A DNA stretch of 64,000 nt from Sinomonas notoginsengisoli. GTDB taxonomy: Bacteria; Actinomycetota; Actinomycetes; Actinomycetales; Micrococcaceae. A model generated the notes under the pieces. That model was not told the DNA's origin, did not search any database, and was given only the letters and a program-made list of their open reading frames with translations. A program made the translations under genes and the position numbers. This document shows, in pieces, positions 26,450 to 36,138 of the stretch (position 1 is the stretch's first letter; every line of letters begins with the position of its first letter). Location: the NCBI RefSeq assembly GCF_021554725.1, contig NZ_JAIZDP010000001.1, positions 868,001-932,000 of the forward strand, read 5' to 3'.

Positions 26450-27127
26450 ATGGATCTGACCCCGCTGCTCGGCTTCGCCGCGATCTCGCTCACCCTCGCG
26501 CTCACGCCGGGTGCGGACTGGGCCTACACGATCGCGGCTGGCCTGCGCCCCGGCTCGCCCGCGCCCTCTGTCGCGGGGCTCTGCGCGGGATACGTGGTCC
26601 ACACGGCCCTCGTGGCGGCCGGGCTTGGAGTCCTGCTCGCAGCACGGTCGGACCTCGTCGCGTGGCTCTCGGTGGCGGGCGCCCTCTACCTGCTGTGGCT
26701 TGGATTCATGACGGCGCGCGGCTGGCGCAGCGCCGGCTTCACCTCCGCGCCCCAGGCGATGCTGCCCTCAGGCGAGCCACTCCACGCAGGCCCGGGCACC
26801 CGCGGTCCGGCGCTCGACTTCCTCAAGGGCCTGGGCACGAGCGGGATCAACCCGAAGGCGCTGCTGCTGTTCGCGGCGGTCATCCCCCAGTTCATCCGCC
26901 CGGACTCGACCCTGCCGGTCGTGGCGCAGACCGTCACCATGGGGCTCACCCACCTGGCGTTCACCATCGTGGTCTACAGCCTTGTCGCCGTCGCAGCGCG
27001 CCGGCTCCTCGCCGCCAAGCCCCAGCGTGCCCAGGTGGTGACGCTCATCAGCGGGATCCTCATGCTCGGGATCGGTGGACTGCTGCTCGCCGAGCAGGGA
27101 GCAACGCTGATGAGCGCTGCCGCGTAG
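26450..27127 (+). CDS. LysE/RhtB family amino-acid exporter
   Basis: 225 aa with about six hydrophobic helices. The N-terminal TLALTPGADWAYTIAAGL carries the family motif (TPGP-like, here TPGAD), and a hydrophilic loop around residues 95-125 (PLHAGPGTRGPALDFLKG) leads into GLGTSGINPKALLLF, the second family repeat. It should export an amino acid or dipeptide across the cytoplasmic membrane. The divergent Lrp-type regulator is the likely controller. Its stop lies only 5 bp from the convergent end of hemL. Confidence 0.9.
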   Translation: MDLTPLLGFAAISLTLALTPGADWAYTIAAGLRPGSPAPSVAGLCAGYVVHTALVAAGLGVLLAARSDLVAWLSVAGALYLLWLGFMTARGWRSAGFTSAPQAMLPSGEPLHAGPGTRGPALDFLKGLGTSGINPKALLLFAAVIPQFIRPDSTLPVVAQTVTMGLTHLAFTIVVYSLVAVAARRLLAAKPQRAQVVTLISGILMLGIGGLLLAEQGATLMSAAA

Positions 27128-27132
27128 GCCCG

Positions 27133-28446
27133 CTACGCCCCGGGGAGGGCCGCCGCCGCTGCCTTGGCGGCTGCCGGCAGCGCGTTGACGACGCGGCCCA
27201 TCGCGGCGTCGTCGTGCGCGGCGGAGAGGAACCACGCCTCGAAGACGCTCGGGGGCAGGTAGACCCCGGAGTCGAGCATCGAGTGGAAGAACGGCCCGTA
27301 GCGGTAGGCCTCCTGGGCCTGCGCGTCGGCATAGTTGTGCACGCCACGCTCCGAGGTGCCGAACGCGATGGAAAACAGGTTCCCGGCCCTCTGGATCGAG
27401 TGGTCCACGCCCTCGGCGGCGAGCGCGGCGGACACCACCTCGGAGAGCTCGGCCGAGCGTGCGTCGATATGCGCGTACACGGCGTCGGTCGCGAGGGAAA
27501 GGGTCGCCACGCCGGCGGCCATGGCAACCGGGTTCCCGGACAGCGTGCCCGCCTGGTACACCGGGCCGAGCGGCGCGAGATAGTCCATGATCTCGGCGCG
27601 CCCGCCGAGCGCAGCGACGGGCATACCGCCGCCGATCACCTTCCCGAACGTAAACAGGTCCGGCGCCCATCCCTCGGCTTGGCCCGTCAGGCCCCAGTAG
27701 CCGGCCGGACCCACGCGGAAGCCGGTGAGGACCTCGTCCATGATCATGAGCGCACCGTGCTCGGCCGTGATGCGCCGCAGGCCCTCGTTGAAGCCCTCCC
27801 CCGGCTCCACGACGCCCATGTTCGCGGGCGCGGCCTCGGTGATGACGGCCGCGATGCGGGCGCCGTGCTCCGCGAACGCGGCCTCGACGGCCGCGAGGTC
27901 GTTGTACGGGAGCACGAGCGTCTCGGCAGCGGTCGCGGCGGTGACGCCGGCAGAACCGGGCAGGGCGAGGGTCGCGACGCCCGAGCCGGCGGCGGCGAGC
28001 AGCCCGTCCACATGCCCGTGGTAGCAGCCGGCGAACTTCACCACGAGGTCGCGGTGCGTGAACCCGCGCGCGAGCCGGATCGCCGTCATGGTCGCCTCGG
28101 TCCCGGTGGAGACCATGCGGAGCCGCTCGACCGCCGGCACCCTCCCGATCACGAGGGCGGCCAGCGCGGCCTCGTCGGGCGTGGAGGCCCCGAAGGACAG
28201 CCCGCGGTCCACCGCGGCGTGCACGGCCTCCAGGACCTCCGGGACCGCGTGGCCCAGGAGGGCCGGGCCCCAGGAGCACACGAGGTCCACATACTCGCGC
28301 CCGTCAGCGTCCGTCACGGTCGGCCCCTTGGCGGAGACCAGGAAGCGGGGCGTTCCGCCTACCGAACCGAAGGCCCGCACGGGAGAGTTCACCCCTCCGG
28401 GCATCAGCGAACGGGCGCGGGCAAAGAGGTCCTCGGAGGCGGTCAT
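27133..28446 (-). CDS. hemL: Glutamate-1-semialdehyde 2,1-aminomutase
   Basis: 437 aa from the ATG at 28446 (AGGGG just upstream); an in-frame ATG at 28500 adds 18 Arg-rich residues and is less likely. [13 protein letters not shown] at the N-terminus and [17 protein letters not shown] with the PLP-binding Lys are family hallmarks, as is [16 protein letters not shown]. It makes 5-aminolevulinate from glutamate-1-semialdehyde, the second step of the C5 pathway after HemA. It is the last gene of the leftward heme operon, after the LLM oxidoreductase. Confidence 0.95.
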   Translation of the reverse strand: MTASEDLFARARSLMPGGVNSPVRAFGSVGGTPRFLVSAKGPTVTDADGREYVDLVCSWGPALLGHAVPEVLEAVHAAVDRGLSFGASTPDEAALAALVIGRVPAVERLRMVSTGTEATMTAIRLARGFTHRDLVVKFAGCYHGHVDGLLAAAGSGVATLALPGSAGVTAATAAETLVLPYNDLAAVEAAFAEHGARIAAVITEAAPANMGVVEPGEGFNEGLRRITAEHGALMIMDEVLTGFRVGPAGYWGLTGQAEGWAPDLFTFGKVIGGGMPVAALGGRAEIMDYLAPLGPVYQAGTLSGNPVAMAAGVATLSLATDAVYAHIDARSAELSEVVSAALAAEGVDHSIQRAGNLFSIAFGTSERGVHNYADAQAQEAYRYGPFFHSMLDSGVYLPPSVFEAWFLSAAHDDAAMGRVVNALPAAAKAAAAALPGA

Positions 28447-28507
28447 GCCCCTATTCTTCCATCCGCGCGCACGACGCCGGCCCCGCACCGGCGGCGCCAA
28501 CGAGAGC

Positions 28508-29587
28508 CTACGCGAGCATGTCCGCTACGAGCGGCGCGACCTTGGTCCCGTAGAGCTCGATGCTCTTCATCATGGCGCTGTGCGGAAGGGTGCCGTTGGA
28601 GTACTTGAGGTCGAAGCGCTCGGTGCCGAGCGCCTTGTGGGTAACCGCAATCTTACGGGCCACGGTCTCCGGCGAGCCAACGTAGAGGGCGCCGGGACGG
28701 GAGGCCTGGGCATTGAACTCCGTCCGACTTCCGGGCCCCCAGCCCCGTTCTTCCCCGAGGCGGTTGCGCATGGCGAGCCAGTGCGGGAAGAGTTCCTCGC
28801 GGGCCTGCTCGTCGGTCTCGGCGATGTGACCGGGCGAGTGGGTCGCGAGCATGGTGTAGGGCTGGTTGAACTTCTCGAGCGAGCGCTTGTACAGCTCAAT
28901 GTAGGGCGCGAAGCGGGCGGGCTCGCCGCCGATGATGGCGAAGCTCACGGGGTAGCCGTAATGCGCGGCGCGCACCACGGACTGCGGCGTGCCCCCTACG
29001 CCTACCCACACGGGCAGCAGGCCGTCCTCGAGGTGGGGATAAGCGGTGAGCCCATTGATCGGTCCGCGGTGGCGGCCCTCCCAGCGCACGGGCTTCTGCG
29101 ACCGCACGCGGTCGAACAGCTCGAGCTTCTCCTCGAAAAGGGTCTCGTAGTCCTCGAGGTCGAACCCGAAGAGCGGGAACGACTCGATGAATGAGCCACG
29201 GCCCAGAATCACCTCGGCCCGGCCATTGGAGACGGCGTCGAGGGTCGAGAAGCGCTGGAAGACGCGGACGGGATCGTCCGAGGACAGGACGGTCACGGCC
29301 GAGCCGAGGCGGACGTTCCGGGTCTTCGACGCGATCGCGGCGAGGACCACCTCGGGGGCCGAGACGGAGAAGTCCTTGCGGTGGTGCTCGCCGACATCGA
29401 ACGAGTGCAGCCCCACCTGATCGGCGAGGACCGCCTCCTCGACGAGTTCCCGGATCACGTGCGCATGCGGCTTCGGATCACCGTCGGGGCCAACCCCGAC
29501 ATCGCCGAACGTGTTGAGCCCGAGCAGGACTGGAGGCTGCCCGGACGGAACGGGGGCTGACTGCGCGCTTTCTTCATGCATATGCAT
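28508..29587 (-). CDS. LLM-class flavin-dependent oxidoreductase
   Basis: 359 aa. The ATG at 29587 is used because GAGG precedes it by 5 nt; an upstream in-frame ATG at 29737 would run into hemB. The bacterial luciferase-like fold is supported by [32 protein letters not shown] and [11 protein letters not shown]-like core strands, and by [13 protein letters not shown]. Such enzymes use FMN or F420 to oxidise varied substrates. It lies 37 bp after hemB and 61 bp before hemL on the same strand, so it is probably part of the heme operon transcript. Whether it acts on a porphyrin-related compound is unknown. Confidence 0.88.
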   Translation of the reverse strand: MHMHEESAQSAPVPSGQPPVLLGLNTFGDVGVGPDGDPKPHAHVIRELVEEAVLADQVGLHSFDVGEHHRKDFSVSAPEVVLAAIASKTRNVRLGSAVTVLSSDDPVRVFQRFSTLDAVSNGRAEVILGRGSFIESFPLFGFDLEDYETLFEEKLELFDRVRSQKPVRWEGRHRGPINGLTAYPHLEDGLLPVWVGVGGTPQSVVRAAHYGYPVSFAIIGGEPARFAPYIELYKRSLEKFNQPYTMLATHSPGHIAETDEQAREELFPHWLAMRNRLGEERGWGPGSRTEFNAQASRPGALYVGSPETVARKIAVTHKALGTERFDLKYSNGTLPHSAMMKSIELYGTKVAPLVADMLA

Positions 29588-29624
29588 GCAAACCTCGGCG
29601 GCCGGGGGTTCATTCCCGCCCGGC

Positions 29625-30605
29625 TCACCCCTCCTTGAGCCAGCGGGCGATCTCTGGCGCCCAGTACGTGAGCACCATGTTCGCCCCGGCTCGGCGGATG
29701 CCGAGCACGGACTCGAGGATGGACGCCTTGCGGTCAATCCAGCCGTTCGCAGCGGCGGCCTCGATCATCGAGTACTCGCCGGAAATCTGGTACGCGGCCA
29801 CGGGCACGGGGCTCATGGCGGCAACGTCGGCGAGGATGTCGAGGTAGCTCATGGCAGGCTTGACCATCACCATGTCCGCGCCCTCCTCGAGGTCCAGTTC
29901 GACCTCGAGGAGCGCCTCGCGGCGATTCGCGGCGTCCATCTGGTAGGTGCGGCGGTCGCCCTGCAGCTGCGAGTCGACAGCCTCACGGAATGGTCCGTAG
30001 AACGCAGAGGCATACTTTGCGGCGTAGGCGAGGATCGAGACGTCCTGGCGGCCGGCGGCGTCGAGCGCCTGCCGAATCACGGCCACTTGGCCGTCCATCA
30101 TCCCGGAGGGCCCGAGAACGTGCGCGCCGGCTTCGGCCTGCGCCACGGCCATCTGCCCGTAGACCTCGAGCGTCGCATCGTTGTCCACGCGCCCCTCGGA
30201 GTCGAGGACGCCGCAGTGGCCGTGGTCGGTGAACTCGTCGAGGCACACATCGCTCATGACCACCAGTGAGTCACCGACCTCTTCGCGCACGGCGCGGATG
30301 CCGGCGTTGAGCACGCCGTTCGGGTCGAGCGAGGCGCTTCCCTCCGCGTCGCGCTCCTCGGGGACTCCGAAGAGCATGATTCCGCCCAGGCCGAGCTCGG
30401 CGGCCTCAGCGGCGGCTCGGCGAAGCGTAGCGGTGGTGTGCTGCACGACGCCGGGCATCGCCTGGATCGGCGATGGCTCGCTGAGCCCCTCGCGGACGAA
30501 CGCCGGCAGAATGAGCTCCGCAGGGTGCAGGCGCGTCTCGGCGACCATGCGGCGCAGGGCCGGCGTCTGGCGCAGGCGGCGGGGGCGATGGGTCGGGAAG
30601 CTCAT
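29625..30605 (-). CDS. hemB: Porphobilinogen synthase (5-aminolevulinate dehydratase)
   Basis: 326 aa. The two active-site lysines lie in [15 protein letters not shown] and [12 protein letters not shown]. The metal site reads [13 protein letters not shown] (Cys121, Asp123, Cys131), between the three-cysteine zinc type and the aspartate magnesium type. It condenses two 5-aminolevulinates to porphobilinogen in the cytoplasm. The start is 4 bp after the hemD stop, so translation is probably coupled. Arg-rich N-terminus ([15 protein letters not shown]) is typical. Confidence 0.96.
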   Translation of the reverse strand: MSFPTHRPRRLRQTPALRRMVAETRLHPAELILPAFVREGLSEPSPIQAMPGVVQHTTATLRRAAAEAAELGLGGIMLFGVPEERDAEGSASLDPNGVLNAGIRAVREEVGDSLVVMSDVCLDEFTDHGHCGVLDSEGRVDNDATLEVYGQMAVAQAEAGAHVLGPSGMMDGQVAVIRQALDAAGRQDVSILAYAAKYASAFYGPFREAVDSQLQGDRRTYQMDAANRREALLEVELDLEEGADMVMVKPAMSYLDILADVAAMSPVPVAAYQISGEYSMIEAAAANGWIDRKASILESVLGIRRAGANMVLTYWAPEIARWLKEG

Positions 30606-30609
30606 GGCG

Positions 30610-31527
30610 TCAGGTTCTTCTCTCGTGAGTAGCGGGATCAGGGTTCAGGGAACGGGCCACGGCATCCACGATGCCTTCGGGCGTCGGGGTTGCGGCCGTC
30701 GCGCCCACGTCAGCGCCGAGGCGGCGCAGCTCGGCCGCGGTCGGCGAACCAATCGCGATGAGCTGGGTCTTCCCGAGCGGGTGGAGCACGGCATGGATGC
30801 GGCGCGCCGCGCTGGGAGAAGCGGCCACGACGGCGTCGAGCCTTCCCGCGGCAAGCTCACCGTTCGCCTCGGTCGGGGAAAGCACGACGGCGCGCGCCTC
30901 CTCCCCCTCTGGCTCGCCCGAAGCGAGCGGGGCTGTCAGGCGCTTCGCCGGGTCCGCAGGGTAGTCGACCGTGCGGTACGCGGTGACGGTGTCCACCGCC
31001 CAGCCGCGCCCGTCGAGACCGTCAGCGAGGGTCGGGGCAGCGAGGTCGCTCTGCGGGATGAGCACCCGGAGGATCCCGGCGCCGTCCGCGCCCGCGGCGG
31101 CATCGTCGGCGTAGGCCCACAGGTCAACGAGGCCCTCCGCGGACTGCTTGTCCACGGGAGCCAAGTCGACGCCGAGGCCCTCGGCCTCGAGGACGCGGCG
31201 GGAACTGGGTCCGATGGTGCCGATCCGCACGCCGGGCGGTACGAGTGCCTCAAGCGCGACGCCGCGCGCCGCCGCGAGCTCCTTGAGCGCGCGCACGGTA
31301 GTGATGCTCGAGATGACCAGCCAGCGGTACTCCCCCGCCGCGAGCCGGTCGATGGCTGCGGCGAGTGCCGCCTGGTCGTCGGCGCGCTCGAAGTCGATGA
31401 GCGGCAGCAGGAGCGGCTCGGCGCCCGCCTCAGCGAGCGCGTCCACCATCGCACCGGCGCGGTCCGGGCTGCGGGTGAGCAGCACCCGGCGCCCGGACAG
31501 CCGTGCGGCCGTTCCCGCTACGCCCAT
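30610..31527 (-). CDS. hemD: Uroporphyrinogen-III synthase
   Basis: 305 aa from the ATG at 31527, which shares one base with the hemC stop (TGATG). HemD proteins diverge strongly; support comes from the fold pattern ([80 protein letters not shown]) and from its place between hemC and hemB. It closes hydroxymethylbilane with ring-D inversion to give uroporphyrinogen III. The last 15 residues are charged and non-conserved. Confidence 0.93.
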   Translation of the reverse strand: MGVAGTAARLSGRRVLLTRSPDRAGAMVDALAEAGAEPLLLPLIDFERADDQAALAAAIDRLAAGEYRWLVISSITTVRALKELAAARGVALEALVPPGVRIGTIGPSSRRVLEAEGLGVDLAPVDKQSAEGLVDLWAYADDAAAGADGAGILRVLIPQSDLAAPTLADGLDGRGWAVDTVTAYRTVDYPADPAKRLTAPLASGEPEGEEARAVVLSPTEANGELAAGRLDAVVAASPSAARRIHAVLHPLGKTQLIAIGSPTAAELRRLGADVGATAATPTPEGIVDAVARSLNPDPATHERRT

Positions 31528-32525
31528 CAGGCGCCCAAGTCCGCGAAGTCTGCCGCGCCCTGCTCGAGCAGTTCCTCCGCGAGCTCGATGCCCAGCAGCG
31601 TCGCGCCGACCTCGGTGAGCCCGTCCGTCGCCTTGGTCAGCCGGAGCGACTTCGTCCCGTCCACAGCGCACACGGTGGCGTCGAGGTGCAGCATGCTGCC
31701 CTTCCGCCGTGCGAAGGCACCGACGGGTGCGGCGCACCCGGCCTCCAGACGGGCCAGGAGAGCACGCTCGGCGGTCACGGCGAGGCGGGTGTCGGCGTCG
31801 TCGATCGCCGCGAGCGCCTGCGCGAGAACGCCGGCAGGGGCATCCGGGCTGCTCGCACCCCCGGCCCGCGGGGCGCGTTCGGGCGCGTCCTCGAGTCGGC
31901 ACTCGACCGCGAGGGCCCCCTGGCCGGGAGCGGGCAGCATGACATCGGGCTCGAAGTACTCGGTCACCACACCGGTCCGGCCGAGGCGCGCGAGGCCGGC
32001 GGCGGCAAGGACGACGGCGTCGAGGTCACCGGGTGCGTCCGGTGGGCTCCCCGGCAGCCCCGGCACGCGGCCAAGGCGTGTGTCGACGTTGCCCCGGATG
32101 TCCAGCACCTCGAGGTCGGGCCGTGCAGCACGGAGCTGCGCGGCGCGGCGGGGCGAGCCGGTGCCCACCTTCGATCCCGCGGGAAGCCCCGCGAGCGTGA
32201 GGCCATCCCGGGCACACAGGACATCGCGGGAATCGGCACGGACGGGGATGGCCGCGATGGAGAGGCCCGGCTCGCCGGTTGTCGGGAGGTCTTTGAGGGA
32301 ATGGATTGCCACGTCGCAGCGGTCAGCGAGAAGCGCCTCGCGGAGGGCCGCCACGAACACCCCCGTGCCTCCGAGAGAGGCGAGCGAACCAGTCTTGACG
32401 TCACCCTCTGTCCTGATCCGGACAAGTTCAGTCTCGAAGCCGCCAACGGCAGCGAGCATGTCTGCGGTCTGCTGGGACTGGGTCAGGGCGAGCGCGCTCC
32501 CGCGCGTTCCGATGCGGACTGACAT
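31527..32525 (-). CDS. hemC: Hydroxymethylbilane synthase (porphobilinogen deaminase)
   Basis: 332 aa from the ATG at 32525 (MSVRIGTRGSALALTQSQQ), 2 bp after the hemH stop; the longer frame upstream is not homologous in character. VAIHSLKDLPTTGEPGL, RGNVDTRL and the cofactor-attachment cysteine in LARLEAGCAAPVGAFA, which carries the dipyrromethane, are all visible. It polymerises four porphobilinogens. Next gene is hemD with a 1-bp overlap. Confidence 0.96.
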   Translation of the reverse strand: MSVRIGTRGSALALTQSQQTADMLAAVGGFETELVRIRTEGDVKTGSLASLGGTGVFVAALREALLADRCDVAIHSLKDLPTTGEPGLSIAAIPVRADSRDVLCARDGLTLAGLPAGSKVGTGSPRRAAQLRAARPDLEVLDIRGNVDTRLGRVPGLPGSPPDAPGDLDAVVLAAAGLARLGRTGVVTEYFEPDVMLPAPGQGALAVECRLEDAPERAPRAGGASSPDAPAGVLAQALAAIDDADTRLAVTAERALLARLEAGCAAPVGAFARRKGSMLHLDATVCAVDGTKSLRLTKATDGLTEVGATLLGIELAEELLEQGAADFADLGA

Positions 32526-32527
32526 GC

Positions 32528-33829
32528 TCAGCCCTCGGCCCCGCTCGCTCCGAGCGCTTCCGGGTAGGGGTCGTGCTCGGTCCCGAGGCCAACCCCTGCC
32601 TCTGAGATCACCGGCTTGGCGCCGCGGAAGTTCGCGCAGCAGCCGGGACGGCACACGTCATACCACGGGCCGAGGTCGGTCACGTGCGGACGTTCGGCAA
32701 CGGTCCCCTGGACCATCCGCTCGCGCAGGAGGTCCACGAGGCCCGCCACGAACTCGCCGTGCACCCCCGGGGTAGGAACACGCACGGCCTCGATCCCGAG
32801 CTCATGGCACGTTTCCATGGCCTCGGTGTCGAGATCCCAGACAACCTCCATGTGGTCGGAGACGAAGCCGAGCGGAACGATCACGATGCCCTTGACGCCA
32901 TCAGTCCCACTGGCAGCGTCCTCACCCGCGATGGCGTGGATATGGTCGTTGATGTCGGGCTCGAGCCACGGGATGTGCGGCGCGCCGGAGCGGGACTGGT
33001 AGACGAGGTCCCAAGCGACCTCGGGGGCATCGCCGCAGACGGCAGCCATGACCGCACGGGCGTTCGCCAGGTGCTGCGCCACGTAGGCCGAGCCTCCCTC
33101 GAACTCGCGCGGCTCCGCCTCGGAACGGCCGGCCGCCTCGGCGTCACGGATGGGGATCGAGTGGGTGGAGAAAAGGACGCGGATCTCGGAATCCCGTGAA
33201 CCGTCCGCGGCGCCCAGCGCCTCCCGGACAGCCTGGAGGCCCGCCGCAGTACCGGCGACGAAGGGCGCCACGAATCCGGGGTGGTCGAAGTACTGCCGGA
33301 TTTTGTCCACGCGGAGCCGCCCGGCAAGGCCGGTCTCGGTCAGGGCCACGCCGATGTCCTCACGGTACTGGCGGCAGCTCGAGTAGCACGAGTACACGCT
33401 TGTGGTGAGCATGAGGACCTTGCGGTGCCCGTCGTCGTACATCTGCTGCAGCGTCTGGGGGATGTAGGGTTCCCAATTGCGGTTGCCCCAGTACACGGGC
33501 ACGTCGATGCCGCGCGCGGCGAGTTCCGCCCCGAGCGCGGCCTTCAGCGCGCGATTCTGGGCATTGATCGGGCTGATCCCGCCGAACGCGCGGTAGTGAT
33601 GGCTGACTTCCTCGAGGCGTTCGTCCGGGATGCCCCGGCCGCGCGTGACGTTCCGCAGGAACGGGATCACGTCGTCCTGGCCCTCCGGCCCGCCGAACGA
33701 GGCGAGCAGGATCGCATCGTACTCGGTGGGCTCCACCCGCCCCGCCTCGGTGATCGGGTGAGGGGCGAGGCTGACAGCGAGGGGTGCGGCCGCGCCGTCG
33801 ACCGCGAGGTGCGCGGTGCGGGCAGTCAC
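32528..33829 (-). CDS. hemH: Coproporphyrin III ferrochelatase
   Basis: 433 aa from the GTG at 33829, which overlaps the hemQ stop by 4 bp (GTGA). LLASFGGPEGQDDVIPFLRNVTRG and GGISPINAQNRAL are ferrochelatase signatures; HSIPIRDA and GFVSDHMEVVWDLD bear the catalytic His and Glu regions. YSCYSSCRQY and the C-terminal VCRPGCCANF supply cysteines suited to a [2Fe-2S] cluster, known in actinobacterial ferrochelatases. Because hemQ is adjacent and no hemN/hemF is present here, the substrate is expected to be coproporphyrin III (CpfC role). The extra 51-codon frame upstream overlaps hemQ and is rejected. Confidence 0.94.
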   Translation of the reverse strand: MTARTAHLAVDGAAAPLAVSLAPHPITEAGRVEPTEYDAILLASFGGPEGQDDVIPFLRNVTRGRGIPDERLEEVSHHYRAFGGISPINAQNRALKAALGAELAARGIDVPVYWGNRNWEPYIPQTLQQMYDDGHRKVLMLTTSVYSCYSSCRQYREDIGVALTETGLAGRLRVDKIRQYFDHPGFVAPFVAGTAAGLQAVREALGAADGSRDSEIRVLFSTHSIPIRDAEAAGRSEAEPREFEGGSAYVAQHLANARAVMAAVCGDAPEVAWDLVYQSRSGAPHIPWLEPDINDHIHAIAGEDAASGTDGVKGIVIVPLGFVSDHMEVVWDLDTEAMETCHELGIEAVRVPTPGVHGEFVAGLVDLLRERMVQGTVAERPHVTDLGPWYDVCRPGCCANFRGAKPVISEAGVGLGTEHDPYPEALGASGAEG

Positions 33830-34542
33830 GCGAGGACCTCGGCGATCTCCTCGGCAGAGATCCGGCGGCCTGTGTAGAAGGGGATCTCCTCGCGGACATG
33901 GTTGCGCGCGTCGGTGTACCGCAGGTGGCGCATCATGTCCACGAGGTCCGTCAACTGCGGTGCCTCGAGGGCGAGGATCCACTCCCAGTCGCCGAGCGCG
34001 AACGCGGAGACCGTGTTGGAGAGGACCTGTGGGAAGTCGCGTCCGAGCATGCCGTGGTCACGGAGCATCCTGGAGCGCTCATCGGCAGGGAGCAGGTACC
34101 AGTCGTACGAGCGGACGAACGGGTACACCGTGAGCCACGTGCTGGGCTCGACGCCGCGGGAGAACGCGGGTGTGTGGCTCTTGGTGAACTCGGCCTCGCG
34201 GTGCACGCCCATCGCGGACCACGCGATCTCGGTCTCGGCGAAGAGCGCGCTGCGCCGGATGTCGCGGACGGCCTGCTGGAGCGCCTCGGGCACGGCGCCG
34301 TGCAGCCAGACCATGATGTCGGCGTCAGCGCGCATCGCCGACACGTCGTAGGCTCCGCGGAGGGTCACGCCCTTCCCAGCGAGGCCGGCGACGAGCGCCT
34401 CGAACTCGGCCACCGCGGCGTCTGCGGGCGCCGCTGCATCGGGCACCCGGCAGAAGACGGTCCAGAGGGTGAAGAACTGCGCCTCCGGCGTCTCCTCGGG
34501 GCCAGCAGCTTTAGTGACAGATTCGACAGAAGTGTGGCTCAT
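33826..34542 (-). CDS. hemQ: Coproheme decarboxylase HemQ (ChdC)
   Basis: 238 aa. The chlorite-dismutase-like fold is supported by TLWTVFCRVP, MVWLHGAVPEALQQAVRDIRRS, LTVYPFVRSYDWYLLP and LEAPQLTDLVDMMRHLRYTDARNHV, with RNHVREEIPFYTG at the end. ChdC uses hydrogen peroxide to decarboxylate coproheme to heme b, the last step of the coproporphyrin-dependent pathway. AAGGAG lies about 12 nt before the ATG. It is 72 bp after hemG and coupled to hemH by a 4-bp overlap. Confidence 0.95.
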   Translation of the reverse strand: MSHTSVESVTKAAGPEETPEAQFFTLWTVFCRVPDAAAPADAAVAEFEALVAGLAGKGVTLRGAYDVSAMRADADIMVWLHGAVPEALQQAVRDIRRSALFAETEIAWSAMGVHREAEFTKSHTPAFSRGVEPSTWLTVYPFVRSYDWYLLPADERSRMLRDHGMLGRDFPQVLSNTVSAFALGDWEWILALEAPQLTDLVDMMRHLRYTDARNHVREEIPFYTGRRISAEEIAEVLA

Positions 34543-34614
34543 GGTGACCAGTGTGCTCCTTAGGCGACGGCAAATCGAATTCTGATGTTCTACAGGGTGT
34601 CGAAGTGAGTAACT

Positions 34615-36138
34615 TCACGTGGGGAGGGCGCCCTCGAGCCTTCCGGCAAGCGCGATCGCCTGGGCCCTCGCGTCCGGGACCACGGCGGCGAGCCCGTTGC
34701 CGGCAGCCCAGCCACCGACCACGGCGAGGCCCGGCTGAACCCCCACGAGGGACCGAATGGTGGCAACTCTGGCACGATGCCCCACGGTCGCGAAGGGAAG
34801 GGCCCCCTGCCACCTCACCACGTCCCACCCGAGGACGTCCTCGGGCGAAAGCGCCACCCCCAGGAGCGAAGATGCGTCCCGCATGGCCGCGGCGAACAGC
34901 TCGTTGTCCGTCTCAGGCCCGGAGCGCACGCCTGCAACACCCGGAACGGGATCGCCGGCGCGGCCGTAGGAGAGCCTCACCACGTGGGTCCCCGGGCCGG
35001 CCTCCTCAGCGAGCCATGCCCACTTCGCCGTCGCGTGCGTGAGCGCCTTGGCTTCCACTCCACCGACCTGCGGTGCCACGAGGATGCCGGTGCCCCGGGG
35101 ACGGGCGTCCAGCGCTGGGCAGTCGAGCACCAGCGTGACGAGCTTGACCTCGGGGCCGGGCACCGGCTCGTGGCCTGCCAGCGCTGGAACGGCGTCGGAG
35201 AGGAGTTCCACCGCCGCCGGGCCGCCCAGGGCCACGACCACCACGTCGGCGTCGTACGTGTCCTCGGGCCCGAGCAGGGCCACAACGGCTTGGTTCTCGG
35301 CGTCCTCCGAATGCATGACGGCGCCCACTCGCCAGAGTGGATCGCCATCCGTTCCCGTGGCCCGGTCGAGCCGCTCCGCGCGGTGCCCTGCGACAAGCCG
35401 CACACCCTCCGCCTCAAGCCGCCCGACGAGCGCCGTGATGATCCGATGGAGGCCGCCGCGGATGCCCGCCACTGCCGAGCCCGCCTTGCGGCCCTCCACG
35501 GCTCCGCGCTGGGCGGCAACGGCGGCGGCGAGCGAACCCCTCTCAGCCATGAGCCGCCGCAGGCCGGGAGCAACCATGTCGGCGTCGAGCACCGCAGGGT
35601 CCGCCGAGTGGACACCGCCCACCACGGGCGCGACGAGCCGCTCGAGAACCCGGCGCCCCATACGGGCCCGCACGAGCTCGGCCACGCTCGCCTCCCCGCG
35701 GGGCTTCCTTGCCGGCAGCCAACGGTCCAGCGAAGCGCGCGCGGAACCCCAGAAGCCCAGGGCGGCACGGACCTCGGCGTCCCAGGGATTCGCGGGAATG
35801 CCGAGGACTCCAGTCTTGGGCAGCTGCCGGGGGCCTTCAGGCAGAAGGACCCACGCCCCGGACGGGTCAGGCGGAACGATCTCGTCCGCCAGGCCGATCT
35901 CGTCGACCAGCGTGCGCACAGCGTCAGTCCTAGTCGCGAAGGACTCGGCGCCGCTGTCGAGCGTGAGTCCCGCAACCTCGTGGTCGCCGATGCACCCTCC
36001 CCAACGCTGGCTGGCCTCGAGCACGGTAACATCCAGGCCAGCGCGGCGCAGCTCGAGCGCCGCGACGAGCCCCGAGATTCCTCCGCCCACCACGACGGCC
36101 CGAGGCGCGCGCGCCTGGTCGCCGGCGTTTCCCTCCAT
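34615..36138 (-). CDS. hemG: Coproporphyrinogen III oxidase, HemY/CgoX type
   Basis: 507 aa. The N-terminal FAD Rossmann motif is VVVGGGISGLVAALELRRAG with VTVLEASQRWGG. Middle segments LDSGAESFATRTDAV and RGGLHRIITALVGRLEAEG and the C-terminal VVGGWAAGNGLAAVVPDA are typical of HemY-type oxidases. In organisms with HemQ this flavoenzyme oxidises coproporphyrinogen III to coproporphyrin III. Its ATG shares one base with the hemE stop (TGATG). The symbol hemY or cgoX is also used. Confidence 0.94.
   Translation of the reverse strand: MEGNAGDQARAPRAVVVGGGISGLVAALELRRAGLDVTVLEASQRWGGCIGDHEVAGLTLDSGAESFATRTDAVRTLVDEIGLADEIVPPDPSGAWVLLPEGPRQLPKTGVLGIPANPWDAEVRAALGFWGSARASLDRWLPARKPRGEASVAELVRARMGRRVLERLVAPVVGGVHSADPAVLDADMVAPGLRRLMAERGSLAAAVAAQRGAVEGRKAGSAVAGIRGGLHRIITALVGRLEAEGVRLVAGHRAERLDRATGTDGDPLWRVGAVMHSEDAENQAVVALLGPEDTYDADVVVVALGGPAAVELLSDAVPALAGHEPVPGPEVKLVTLVLDCPALDARPRGTGILVAPQVGGVEAKALTHATAKWAWLAEEAGPGTHVVRLSYGRAGDPVPGVAGVRSGPETDNELFAAAMRDASSLLGVALSPEDVLGWDVVRWQGALPFATVGHRARVATIRSLVGVQPGLAVVGGWAAGNGLAAVVPDARAQAIALAGRLEGALPT

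Noticed and set aside
26443-28608. A 721-codon frame through lysE and opposite hemL
   Set aside because: It is a shifted reading of lysE followed by the antisense of hemL and is Arg/Gly-rich without structure.
30181-32775. An 864-codon frame antisense to hemB, hemD and hemC
   Set aside because: It crosses three genes with active-site residues in place.
33830-33982. N-terminal extension of hemH
   Set aside because: It would overlap hemQ by 150 bp; the GTG at 33829 overlaps the hemQ stop in the typical GTGA way and gives a normal N-terminus.
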